A stretch of DNA of 60,481 nt from Bondarzewia mesenterica (lineage: Eukaryota; Basidiomycota; Agaricomycetes; Russulales; Bondarzewiaceae). How positions within the stretch are numbered: the stretch's first letter is position 1; each line of letters starts with the position of its first letter. Below are positions 32,888-43,555 of the stretch, piece by piece. The translations under genes were made by a program, and so were the position numbers. The notes below the pieces were generated by a model. It had not been told where the DNA came from. It worked only from the letters and a program-made list of their open reading frames with translations, and did no database searches. The stretch covers positions 1-60,481 of the forward strand of contig SGPL01000159.1 of the NCBI GenBank assembly GCA_004802705.1, read 5' to 3'.

Positions 32888-34527
32888 GAGGACGAAACCT
32901 TCAAGGCAGTCGGATGGATCAAAGTCTTGCCAGGGAAGACTCTTGTTGAGAGGAGCTGGGGGGAGGCTGGCTATATAACGACAGCTAGCAGAAGCTCTTA
33001 AACCTAGGACAACAACGGGCTGTGACCACGAGACGAGCCTTGCAACATGCCGTGCTATCAACTAGTGGTGAATAAGGCATTGGACGCCCGTGATCATCAT
33101 CGAATCATCCAGTGCTCAGAAGGTTTGACACAATCATCAATTTTCCTGATAAAGTCAGACTTACCTTTTCTCGCATCAAGCCACAGGAGACCTGGGAAAT
33201 CCCTCCGGAGGCACAGCCGCTGAGACCAACTCGGAATTTTGACGGACAGGGGAACTATGGAATAGTACTGGAGGAAGAATCACCGGTAATAGTGAAGTTT
33301 TTTTAATGGCCTGTGCGCAGCGTTGCAGAGAGTGTAAGCCTTGAGGCAATCACTTCCAGCATTTCCTTCGTCAGTCAACTCTCAAGAATTCCTGGCGCTC
33401 ATACGGCAAAGGCAGGAGATCATCGATTCTGAGCGTGACGCGTGCTGACGCGCGTCGAGGCTCCGACTCGGAAACTCCGATTGCGGGCCCTGGGCTGCCC
33501 TGGGACTCGAGTACTCAAATACTCCCACCTCATCTCATCGGGCTTAACGCTCATTCTCAGGCTCTTCAAAGGTACTTTCAACGAAGGTCTAAGTCCTAAA
33601 ACTGAATGAAGCCTTATAACGCTATGGAGCGTGATTTTCTTACCATCTTGCCGACGAATCCGAACAGCCTGACTCTGTGACTCGTGAGTTTCATCTTGTG
33701 TATACGTGGTATCACTATCTGAATGGCATGGGCAGCTATTCCAGCACACGCTGGCAGGCCTTCCATTTGTAGAGAACATTCGTATCTTTATGAGCAACGT
33801 GTCCCTCGAGCGCGAAGATTGCAGTATACTCATGTGGGGCTCCCTGAGCTTGAGGATTCGATGCGTCCCGTGCACGTTTGTCATTCTTTTAAAAACCGGT
33901 ACTAGGCAATACTAGGCAGCGCAGCCTCCTTGCCATAAATACCATGCTCAGTGTATAGTGATAGGATGCGGAGGCGAGCACGGCATCCTGAATCGCTTAG
34001 AGCTTTTTGTGGTCTGTCATCTGGATTCTGTCGAGAATCTTGCGGTGTTGTTTTCAAATCGTCGGTGTCGTTTTGTGTCTCCCTGTAGTTTCCTGTAGAC
34101 GCCGACGCTCACTTGCTTCCCATAGAATAATATCATCATGGCTGCAACTTGTGGGAACTTCCCTCGTCCTCTGAATTCCGCTTGCATCTGTTCAAGCGTG
34201 ATTTCACGGTTCGACGCGCAAAGAGACGGCTGTATATGTGTTTTCTCTTCTACAAGCGTCTATATGAGGACCGCCTTCCGCAAGGCAGTGGTTATTCCGC
34301 ACATCGTTGCAGAGTTTGATGCTTGCCAATGGGTCCAATGACGAGCCTTCGCCCCAGACTGGTCTACTTGATCAAGATTCTGGCAGAAGGAAGTATTGCG
34401 GCTGCGCGGCATGGCGTCCCTTTGCGACGATAAACGTATGGGCCACATTATCACTGGGTCTGGTGAATTTGACAATCCGTTATCGCAGATGCCGTGGCTT
34501 CGTTGATGATTAATTATTGTCCTGCCG

Positions 34528-34621
34528 CTGCATCTGTAAACCTAAACCTTCTCCTGCCTACTACAGAGTGCTACAGAGCACTCCAGGAGAATTCCGAAGT
34601 ACGTTTAGGTTTACAGATCAG
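34528..34621. repeat. Imperfect palindrome with nested hairpin
   Basis: The left arm 34528-34556 and the right arm 34584-34621 are inverted copies, sharing the 16-base core ATCTGTAAACCTAAAC plus the inner CTCCTG/CAGGAG ends, with a short insertion in the right arm. Between them sits a smaller inverted repeat, GAGTGC..GCACTC. The whole would fold into a long stem in RNA or single-stranded DNA. It may be a small MITE-like element or a chance palindrome. No target-site duplication was verified. Confidence 0.6.
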
Positions 34622-34924
34622 TGTACTTACCTGCTGACAGGGGTCTATACAGTTACACAGTATGTACGATTTCAGGTGGTTTGATTGCGATCCAAACGGC
34701 GCTCCGAGTCCCAAAGGCTTATTTGCCATCGTTGCATATATGACATCTCGCATACGTAGACTTCCGATGGGTGCGTCGGCTTCGAGATATATATCTGAAA
34801 TCGAATATGATTGGCTATCTGTGACATAGATGCCGACGTCCACCGGTATTAACCGTGATCCAAGCCTAATATACTTCAACGCGAACGATGTCCTAATCTT
34901 ATCGCGCGCAATGCACTCATTCAA
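34571..34924 (-). CDS. Possible coding exon of an unrecognised gene
   Basis: A minus-strand open frame whose composition looks protein-like (for example SLRMRDVIYATMANKPLGLG) runs up to a strong GTAAGT donor at about 34631. It has no in-frame ATG, so it would need an upstream exon or a splice acceptor inside the frame. The presumed intron starts just before one arm of the palindrome at 34528-34621. No partner exon was identified. It could equally be noise downstream of the broken kinase copy. Confidence 0.2.
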   Translation of the reverse strand: MNECIARDKIRTSFALKYIRLGSRLIPVDVGIYVTDSQSYSISDIYLEADAPIGSLRMRDVIYATMANKPLGLGAPFGSQSNHLKSYILCNCIDPCQQVSTLICKPKRTSEFSWSAL

Positions 34925-34956
34925 TGGGTGTGATTAGAATACTTGATTTGCAAGTG

Positions 34957-36358
34957 TCAACTCTCCAGGTCCTCTTCCTCATCGACCCACGGGATTCGGT
35001 CAATGGGTTGGAGGAGGAGGGTTGGCGAGATCGTGTATCGTAGCTCGTTCAGGCGCTCTACAGTGATTCGAGCAGTCGGACGCACATCGGGGTCTTCACC
35101 AATCATGGACTGGAGTAATTGTATGGTCTCTGGCACATGCTCAAGGTGCTGAAAAAAGAAAGGTAAGAATGAGAGACAGACGGGAAGACATGCAAGCTCA
35201 CCTGGAAGCAGTCAAGAAATGTCCTTCCGAGCTGCCAGACATCGCTCTTGAAGGGGCAATAAGGCTTACCAGATCGCATCTCGGGAGGTGCAGCACGAGC
35301 GTAATCGTCCCACGAGCTTGGCGGTCCCACCACAGTACGGGTGGCTGGATCAGAGCCGGACGAGAAGCGTACTGCCCACTCAAAGTCGATGATGTAGTAG
35401 CGTGGTAGATGAAAATTTCTGGGACTACCGTGATGCTCGGGGTCTCAATATCCTTGACGACACGAATATAGCATGTTGTCAGTGAACAGATCCTGTTCAA
35501 ACCGTGAGTCCATTGCGCGAGATAGAGGAGGGATAAGGACACATACACGATGAGCAATACTACGATCGTGAAGAAATGCTACACCCTGAATTGATGTCAG
35601 CACAATGAACGAAATCGCGAATTAATTAGCACACCTCAAGGATTTGATTCATAGCGTCAACCGCTTCCACCATTGACGAGAACCAAGGAATGTGAAAAGC
35701 ATAGCTAATCAAAGGGAAAACTCCGAAGACAAGGTTGCCACAGGGAAACTGCTGAAGCAAAGGAAGTGAATGATTCCTGTCGATGCCAGCAACTGCGCCG
35801 GTTGCCACATGTTGCAGGCAATCCACAGTATTTGCACCTGTGACCCCGTCGCTGAGCAGAACGATGAGAACTTCTCGATCGTCAATGGTGCGTGCGGGGC
35901 AGTGGGTCGTGGGCTGGGATGAGAGAAGCAGATTAGTACAGCAGCATAGTTCAAGTAAGCATGTACACTCGCGAATGGAAAAAAAGGATGGGTCGCGCGT
36001 AGCACTATATTCCGTGTCGTAGCTGAACCCATCCGGTGTTCGGAGATGATCATTGGGGGCAAATAGTGAGTCTATTCCGCGGGACTTCCAAAGTTGATAC
36101 CCTTTGGCTTGGAAGAAGTCACGACGCGGATACCACAGCTCCTTGTAGGACTTTTCAGTAGCCTTCCATTCTGTCAAAGAGGGTGCCTATCGTGAGTTAT
36201 AGATAGTCAGATCGTCTGTTCTGGCTCTGAGGCCTGAACCAAGAACCAAGAAATTGCACCTTTTTTGTGGGGAAAAGTAGATGAGTGACGAGGCCCCAGA
36301 TATTTGTTGTAAAAGTCAACAGCTGCTGGGCATAGTATTCAAGGAGATTCCCTATCAT
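34957..36358 (-). pseudogene. Kinase-like gene, array copy 1, broken
   Basis: The same exon plan as copies 2 and 3: a hydrophobic N-terminal exon (MIGNLLEYYAQQLLTF), then WYPRRDFFQAKGYQLWKS, the TIDDREVLIVLLSDG exon, HDRSIAHR, the DFE exon and a C-terminal exon ending before 34957. Two lesions are visible. A stop codon (35445-35447) replaces the Phe after GY that copy 3 has in the DLFTDNMLY exon. The exon 2/3 boundary near a T7 run (about 35980) cannot be joined in frame with the copy 2 or 3 splice sites. Downstream the frame remains open through YYIIDFEWAVRF and PPEMRSGKPYCPFKSDVW, so the damage seems recent. Confidence 0.75.
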
Positions 36359-37230
36359 GGTGACGAAGAACGCTGAGGAAAGCAAGACGTCAGGGACTGA
36401 TAGAGGACTGGAAGGCATCAGAGTGAATCCAATGTCAAAGTTGTCAACATGTAAACGGGTCAATATACGTACAAACACTGCACTCTGACTATGTATTTGC
36501 GTGCTTATCTGTCGCGCCTGCTCGGAATTGCAGACGTTCAACCGGTCATGTAGAGTATGGTCCAGGAACAAGCTAGAATTATGTTGTTATAACTTACATG
36601 ACAGCCTGACTACTTTCCGAAGCTCATGCAGTTATTTCCTTGCAGCTTGAAGTCCGGGATCGCGGAGCTTGAATCGCAACGGAAAGACAATACTTCCGAG
36701 TTGATGCGTACTTCACATAAGATTGGGCAGAGTGCCTCGAGCGGTTTCTGAATTGGGTACTACATACACCTGTATGTACTACATATGGCTGCATAGCGAA
36801 AAATGGACACTTACGCCTGACAAAATTGTGGATAGGCTTCTGCTTTCAGCAGCCTACACAATTTGGAATGCGAAGCTTTAAAAAAAATCAGTTAGTATCT
36901 ATGTGTCGGTCTTGCAGCACAGGCTCAAGTGCTTGATGAGCACTCAAACTCAATTCGCAATGCACTTGAATAGCTTTCGTCTGCACCAACGTGCAAAAAA
37001 AAGTCGATTACAGGTTTAAGTCGAACATGAAGACGCTTTGGACGATGGCAACCAATGAATTCCCTCGGGCGAACATCAGAACCTTGACAAACTTCTCACT
37101 AGGACCCCTGAGGATACTGACTCGAACTGCCTGCTGGCCTAGTCACAGCCAGTCTACTAGGCATAGGCGACGCTATCAGCAGCACAAATTTGTATGGCTC
37201 TGCTCTACAGTGGTGGGTTATACCGTACAC

Positions 37231-37237
37231 TATAAAG
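37231..37237 (+). promoter_or_regulatory. TATA-like box of orphan gene copy 1
   Basis: TATAAAG lies about 65 nt before the ATG at 37299, matching the placement of the box in the second copy. Confidence 0.4.
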
Positions 37238-37298
37238 CGAACAGAGGCTGTTTTCCCCAGCACTTTACACCACACCCTCCTCAACATACCACTGATCT

Positions 37299-37578
37299 AT
37301 GGCAGAGAACAACACGGTACGCACATTCACAGGTTTAATACTCGCCGTTTACTGCCGGGCTTACTATGATTACACACAGACTCAGCAGTTCTCCCGACAG
37401 ACGCGGCTGGTACTCGTCGATGGGCCATTATGTGGGGGTGCGCGTTGCACTGGGCGAGAGTGATGTTCGTCAACTGACCGTTGTGGGTATAAACGATGAA
37501 TCAACTGGTAAATTATCAGATCAACTCTCCAACTTACCTCCTTGGCTTCCTCGACTTCAAACTGCAGAAAATTCATAG
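37299..37578 (+). pseudogene. Short orphan gene, copy 1, frame-shifted
   Basis: It starts MAENNT, followed by a 63 nt intron (37317-37379) at the same phase and place as in copy 2. The next exon reads FSRQTRLVLVDG and then loses the frame. One extra C in GGGCCATT near 37424 separates it from the homologous continuation YVGVRVALGESDVRQLTVV, which stays open in the next frame. The tail may contain another intron. The similarity to copy 2 at protein level across the break argues that this was once coding. Function unknown. Confidence 0.5.
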
Positions 37579-37812
37579 GTATCGCTGCGGGCCTTGGTTC
37601 GTGTCTCTGTGTGTCTATGAATAATTCTTCAAACTAATGAATATTTGTTATATGAGACAGCCCCGCGGGAACTCCTCTTACTAATCGACCTCCCAATTAG
37701 AAGTGGTAGGACGCGCAGGCCCCATGAAGTGTAGAGACTGCATATCGTCCGCACGCTCTGGACCTGAAGCGCAGCCAACTGAAACGGAGTATCAATCTAT
37801 ATATTCACTGTA

Positions 37813-38480
37813 TTACTTACAAGAAATAATCCGCATATCCGCCTGAGACTGATTGTACTTCGCCTGACGAATTTGTAAATCAAGCAAATAAGTGTGTGGG
37901 ATCTCACTAACATCGATAGAGAAATGACTCACTGTATCCATACTGCACTCATGGGAAAGGAAAGCCCTTGAGAGGCGCCGCCGAAGCTGTATCATTCTTC
38001 GTTTGTGCCATAAGTCCCTCATAGCTCCTGGCAACATCCTGTTTTCGTCCATCAACGTACGATCAGAGCCAAATATTACATGGACCAGAGACACTGATAC
38101 CAAGGGCTGAACAATAGACCGCACCTCCTTTCCCATTTCCGAAAGGGCGTTCATTGTGAAATCGTGGACATGCAGACCGCGCTCAACGATCCGCGCGCAC
38201 GCATTCATACGGTGTTTTTGTGCCGCTTGCTGTTGCTTGGGTGCAAGGGCATGCTTTTTGGACTGTTCGAATCAATGTGCAGTCAAAGGGCGGAAGCTCC
38301 AATGCACAGGTAGTTGAGCTTGAGCGGGACCGTACCGAGAAGCTGAAAGAGGGGGCTCAGGGCTGGGCATGGACCTAGGAAAGTGCAATCGCAAACGCCC
38401 CCAAAATGATCATCCGTCACCGTATCTGGGACGACTGCGCACGGGGTCGTGAAATCTGAGAATGAGCCTGGCATATACCA
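37813..38480 (-). pseudogene. Decayed copy of the MET16 3' half (remnant 1)
   Basis: The sequence aligns by eye with the last part of MET16. The terminal segment around 37973 shares GAGGCGCCGC and TCGTTTGTGCC (plus-strand text). The end of exon 2 around 38130-38200 matches over some 60 bases. A further piece near 38310 corresponds to the DSTGLLKLNPLFAW region. In translation the catalytic ECGLH motif has become ERGLH, so the active-site cysteine is gone. A chance 131-residue open frame (37813-38208) covers it. It is non-functional as a reductase. Confidence 0.7.
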
Positions 38481-38602
38481 TGTGCCGCAAATATATTGAT
38501 TGTCAACAATCGAAGNTTCGGATAAACTGCGATGACGAATACCATCATGATATTATCGTGCACTAAGCATTAGTCAGATAAAACAAAAATAAGATGCAAA
38601 GA

Positions 38603-39990
38603 TCAATTCTCCAGTTCATCCTCCTCAATCCACGGGATCTCGTCGATGGGTTGCTGGAGGATGCTGGGCGAAATCGTAAAGCGTAGTTCGTTCAGGCGCT
38701 TCAACGCAGCACGAGCTGTTGGGCGAGCATCGGGGTCATCGGCAATCATCGAGCGAAGGAGCTGAATGACGTCCGGAACATGTTCGAGGTGCTGGATCGA
38801 AGAGGGTATGAGCTGGGTCAAGAGAAAGACTGCTGCAAACCCACCTGGAAGCAGTCGAGGAATGTCCTACCGAGCTGCCAGATGTCACTCTTGAAGGGAC
38901 AATGAGGCTTCTCGGTTCGCATCTCTGGAGGTGCAGCACGAGCATAATCGTCCCACGAGTTTGGTGGTCCCACCACAGTACGAGTGGCTGGATCAGAGTC
39001 GGTTGAGAATCGTACTGCCCATTCGAAATCGATGATATAGTAGCGGGGTAGATGGAAGTCCCGCGGTTGTCCGGAACGCTTGGGGTCCTTGTAACCATAA
39101 CGAGACGAATATAGCATGTTGTCATTGAACAGATCCTGTATTCAACCCTGAGTACAGTGCGAAACATAGGAGGGTTGTTAGAATACTTACACGATGAGCG
39201 ACGTTACGGTCATGGAGAAATGATACGCCCTGTATTGAAGTCAAAAAAAAAAGAACGAAAGGCATAAAAATATGCAGCGCACCTCGAGAATTTGACTCAT
39301 AGCATCGACCGCCTCTGTCATTGATGAAAACCATGGAATATGGAAGGGGTGGCCAACCAGGGGGAAAACACCGAAGACAAGATTGCCACAGCACAGCTGC
39401 TGAAGCAACGGTAATGTGTGATTCCTATCGATGCCAGCGACCGCACCAGTTGCCACATGTTGCAGGCAATCAACAGTATTGACACCTGTGACACCGTCGC
39501 TGAGAAGAACGATGAGAATGTCTCGATTGTCGATTGTCCGTGCGGGGCATTGATTTGTTCGCTGGCATTAGGGAGCAGCGTATTAGAAGGTTTGTAGTAG
39601 GGCAGGTACGATGTGCACTTACATATTGATAATAGAAATGGTCACGCATAGAGCTATATTCCATCTCGTAACTAAACCCGTCCGGTGTACGAGGATCATC
39701 GTTGGGAGGCAAGAGAGGGCCGTTTCCGGATGACTTCCAGAGTTGATATCCTTTGCCCTGGAAAAAGTGACGACGCGGATACCACAGCTCCTTGTACGCT
39801 AATTCTCCTGCAGTTGCCTTCCATTCTGGCAATGACGGAACCTGTGAAAAATCGCGACTCAGCACGTCCGCTATGCCTTCGCGCTAAAAAATCGCACCTT
39901 TTGCATGGGTAAAAGTATACGAGTGACGAAGTCCCAAAGGTATTCAGCGAGAATCAACGGTCGTTGCGCATAATGTGTGAGCACCAACAT
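38603..39990 (-). CDS. Agaricomycete-type protein kinase-like protein, array copy 2
   Basis: Six exons give about 375 residues. The N-terminal exon is hydrophobic (MLVLTHYAQRPLILAEYLW). The kinase-like core shows RTIDNRDILIVLLSDG, GNLVFGVFPLVG, the catalytic loop split by an intron (HDRNVAHR then DLFNDNMLY), DFE in place of DFG (YYIIDFEWAVRF) and the PPEM version of the APE motif, followed by KSDIWQLGRTFLD and DPDARPTARAALKRL. No glycine-rich loop or clear VAIK lysine is visible, as is usual for this expanded fungal family. The frame is open throughout with normal splice sites. Activity and substrate are unknown. One undetermined base lies outside the gene at 38516. Confidence 0.75.
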
Positions 39991-40694
39991 GGCGGCGACC
40001 TATGTAGTTGAACACAGGGTAATCACAAGCACTTCCATTTTGAACTTCATGCATCATGCATCATACATTATGACTCAGGCTGGACATCGTGGGAGAAGAT
40101 TATCGACACATAACCTTGATTATGTGTGTTCGGGCGTTTGGCAAGGACTCGAGCTGATCTTCACTTTTTCAGACGTGTTGTATGTGTGGATCTATTCCCG
40201 CTTCTATCGAACAATACTTAGAGCACCCTGAACACCTGTGCGTTTCGTCGGACTCTTCCGGTGGACTGGTTCCGATCACGGTTTGTACAGAATTTGAGTG
40301 AGGAAAAGGAAAATCGCGGAGTCTTAAACCTGACGGAGGAGTTTCTGGACGTCGATGCCCAATGATGCGCAGATGCGCAGCGGCAAAAATTATTAGTAGT
40401 TATGTGAGCCTGTATGAGACCATTTAGATTGTAAACTATTCTCAATGGATAAAGTCTTTTTCATCACCGTGTTGGGATCAGTTTATCCTGGTTTTAACAA
40501 AACAGAAATTTCAAAATGGAAGGTGGAGAAATAAGTGTCGTACTGTATGGCGGATCGACGGACGTTGGGACCCTGATAAACACTGACTCGGACACTGGTC
40601 CTGTGATAGTACAGGTTTCGTAGCGGCGCAAGCTTGACCCTATCAGAAGCATCAGGTAGGTGGTTTGGACATGCGGCACTGTGGTGCGGTACAG

Positions 40695-40702
40695 TATATA
40701 AA
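40695..40702 (+). promoter_or_regulatory. TATA box of orphan gene copy 2
   Basis: TATATAAA lies about 85 nt upstream of the ATG at 40785, followed by a C/T-rich leader. This supports a real transcription unit on the plus strand inside the kinase array. Confidence 0.5.
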
Positions 40703-40784
40703 CCCACCGGTCGACTGCTGCCTACACTCAGGCCATTCTCCCCGTAACGCCTTCTACCACTTCACCATCTTATCTCACTGATTC

Positions 40785-41017
40785 ATGGCAGAGAACTACC
40801 CGGTACGCATATGGTCAGGTTACGGAGGTTGCTGCTGCTGCTGGACTCACATGTGGACTTTCAGCACCGTCAGGCTCCCCGACAGACACGACAGGTAATT
40901 GTCGACGGATTTTACGTGGGAAGGCGTTCTGAGCTGGGTGAAAGTAGGGTTCGTCAGTTGACCGCGGTGTCAGTGAATTTGAATGGGCTAAAAAAAAACT
41001 CTAGTCAAACGCCCTAA
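40785..41017 (+). CDS. Short orphan gene inside the kinase array, copy 2
   Basis: Exons 40785-40802 and 40865-41017 give a 56-residue protein beginning MAENYP and continuing RQTRQVIVDGFYVGRRSELG and ESRVRQLTAV. The intron (62 nt) has a GTACGC donor and TTTCAG acceptor, conserved in copy 1. The core VDGxYVGxxxxLGESxVRQLT is shared between the two copies, which suggests selection on the protein. I do not recognise the family. The C-terminal part after VSVNLNG differs from copy 1 and may be mis-spliced here. The opposite orientation to the flanking kinases and the private TATA box indicate independent expression. Confidence 0.45.
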
Positions 41018-41339
41018 CGTATACCCTCGAATTTGCCGACGCCGATGGAGTGCGGATTCTAAGGAGTCGATGCACAGCCTGGTGCGTGCATGCATATCTG
41101 GATGGTGACTCTTCATATTTATTATAGGCGTTTTACAGTCCCGCGGGCACTCCCCTAACCAACCGACCTCCTCGTTCGGATTGAGACACGCAGGTAGAGA
41201 CTACGTGCCGTTTGCACGGTCCACGCCTAACAATGTGCTTCTCGGTGACCTGAAACCCCATACAGAAATAACAGAGACTGGAAATTGAGTATCAATCAAT
41301 GTGTACAATGTATTACTTACGAGGAGTAGTCTGCATATC

Positions 41340-41770
41340 TGCCTCGCCAATGAGAACGACTGTACACCGCCTGATGAATTAGTAGATTAAAGCAAGGAGG
41401 GGTGACGAATCTCGACAACATCGATAATGAGATGACTTACTGAATACAGACTGTACAGTATGGGAAAACGGAGAGGCGCCACCGAAATTGCACCATAAAT
41501 CACCCATGACTCCTGGCGATATCCCGTTTTTGTTCATCACCGTACGGTCAACGCCAGATATCACATGGACCAGAGGAAAATAGGTCCAGGAGCAATAAAC
41601 GTACCTCTGCTTCCATTTTTGTGTCGCTTAACTGGATGTAGAGCTTATTTTGCGGAACACTGTTTGAATTATTGTATAGGCAAAAAGGAGGAATTTCTAG
41701 TGCACAGGTAGTTGAGCTTGAGCGGGACCGTATCGAGAAGCTACAAGAACGGACTCAGGGGTGAGCATCG
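41340..41770 (-). pseudogene. Decayed copy of the MET16 3' half (remnant 2)
   Basis: Like remnant 1, with which it shares long stretches near 41480-41575. The end of exon 2 is partly deleted. The sequence then resumes at about 41641 with a segment matching MET16 around 43900 and ends near 41760 with the copy of the LLKLNPLFAW region. No open reading frame of useful length remains. Confidence 0.65.
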
Positions 41771-41924
41771 ACCTGGGAAAGGGCAATGGCATACTTCCCC
41801 AAAATAATTTGAATCTGTTTCATTATAAATGATTGGAAACCTAATTGCACAATTGTCATCAAGACACTATCTCGCGTTGCGCGTTAGTTATGTGGTTATG
41901 TGTGGTGAAGATAGCACGCAAGCA

Positions 41925-43322
41925 TCAGCTAACCAATTCCTCATCATCAACCAACGGAATCTCGTCGATAGGTTGTTGGAGGATGTTGGGCGAGATAGTG
42001 ACCCGTAGCTCGTTCAAGCACTCCAATACAGCACGAGCCGTCGGGCGGGCGTCGGGGTCATCGGCAATCATCGATCGAAGAAGGTCTATAACTTCCGGTA
42101 CATGCTCGAGGTGCTGGACCGAGAAGGTAAGAGTTATGTGGAGAGACAGACGCAAAGACATGCCTGCCCACCTGGAAACAGTCGAGGAAAGTCCTGCCGA
42201 CCTGCCAGACATCACTCTTGAAGGGGCAATAAGGCTTGCCAGATCGCATCTCGGGAGGTGCGGCACGACCGTAATTGTTACGCGAGCTTGGTGGTCCCAC
42301 CACAGTAGTACGGGTTGCTGGATCAGAGTCGGATGAGAAGCGCACCGCCCACTCAAAGTCGATGATGTAGTAGCGGGGTAGATGGAAGTCTCTAGGGCTA
42401 CCGTAACGCTCGGGGTCGAAATAACCTGGTCGACACGAATATAGCATGTTGTCGGTGAACAGATCCTGTTTAAACCGTGAGTCCCATGCATAGAACAGAA
42501 CGGTAATAAGAACACGTACACGATGAGCAATGCTACGATCGTGGAGAAATGCCACACCCTGAGTTGAAGTCAACAGAATGTACGAAAATGCGAAACACTT
42601 AGCACACCTCAAGGACTTGACTCATTGCATCGACTGCTTCCGTCATTGACGAGAACCATGGAAAGTGGAAAGGGTACCCTACCAAGGGGAAAACTCCGAA
42701 GATAAGATTGCCGTAGTGAAGCTGTTGGAGCAAGGGAAGTGTATGATTCCTGTCGATACCAGCGACAGCGCCAGTTGCCACATGTTGCAAGCATTCGATA
42801 GTATTGATGCCTGTGGCACCATCGCTGAGGAGAACAATGAGAACGTCTCGATCGTCGATGGTGCGCGCGGGGCAGTGAATGGTCCGCTGCCATGTAAGCA
42901 GCAGGTTAGTCGAGGAACAGAGTGCAATAATACATGTACGCTCACAAGTGGCGAAAAAGAATGGGGACGCGTAGCGCTATATTCTAGCTCGTAGCTGAAT
43001 CCATCTGGTGTGCGAGGGTTATCATTAGGTGGCGACAGCAAGCCGTTTCTGCGAGACTTCCAAAGTTGATACCCTTTGCCTCGGAAAAAGTGACGGCGCG
43101 GATACCAGAGTTCCATGTAGGACCTTTCCAGTATAGTAGCCTTCCATTCTGGCAGAGACGGAGCCTGTGATGAATCTTGGCTCAGCGCATCCGCTACGTC
43201 TTCAGTTGAGCCAATAATCGCACCTCTGTGGGAGTAAAAAGAAAATGAATAGCGAGGTCCCAGAGATGTTCAGCGAAAGTCAGCAGTCGGGGCAGATAGT
43301 GTACAAGCGAAATTCCCATCAT
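41925..43322 (-). CDS. Agaricomycete-type protein kinase-like protein, array copy 3
   Basis: The best preserved copy and the one next to intact MET16: six exons, about 378 residues. Its order is a hydrophobic N-terminus (MMGISLVHYLPRLLTFAEHL), WYPRRHFFRGKGYQLWKS, ARTIDDRDVLIVLLSDGATG, GIDRNHTLPLLQQL, FGVFPLVG, the intron-split loop HDRSIAHR and DLFTDNMLY, RYYIIDFEWAVRF (DFE instead of DFG), PPEMRSGKPYCPFKSDVW and DDPDARPTARAVLECLNELR. The HRD aspartate and the following Asn are kept. The canonical glycine loop is not obvious. Some members of such families may be weak kinases or pseudokinases. I infer a signalling role only from the fold. Confidence 0.78.
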
Positions 43323-43555
43323 AATGGTGGCTCATGTGAACGTTGAGCGAAAGCAAGACTAATCAGCATAGGCTTGGTTGTCAACTGGACATCATGTCAA
43401 AAATCAGGTGACCGCTTGAACATATATTACACTGTACTTAATAACATCCGCCTGCGGCGCGCTGAGAAGGATTGTATATCGCCAAATAAATTAGTAGATA
43501 AAGACAGCAGACTTGCCGTGTCTTGATACGATCTCCGGTGCGGCTAGGTCTATCT

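Larger units (their letters stand above)
32888..34956. other. 2.1 kb stretch without a convincing gene
   Basis: This lies between the RNase III start codon and the kinase array. The open frames (for example 33112-33306 on the plus strand and 33420-33884 on the minus strand) are short, and I recognise none of them. The right part contains a palindromic element at 34528-34621 and a possible coding exon at 34571-34924, listed separately. It may be decayed array sequence or promoter, and I cannot align it by eye with the neighbouring repeat units. Confidence 0.4.

Noticed and set aside
32888..33061. An N-terminal extension of the RNase III protein (SQPVVVLGLRASASCRY)
   Set aside because: The frame has no ATG upstream of 32887 and is closed by a stop just before 33061.
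38310..38365. Plus-strand coiled-coil end (VVELERDRTEKLKEG) as the last exon of the small orphan gene, also near 41705
   Set aside because: The same bases align with the antisense of MET16 exon 2 (LLKLNPLFAW region), so it is part of the MET16 remnants.
34957..43322. A defence, CRISPR-like or toxin-antitoxin system
   Set aside because: The repeats are kilobase gene duplications in a eukaryotic genome. No short regularly spaced repeats, nuclease cassette or transposase was seen.
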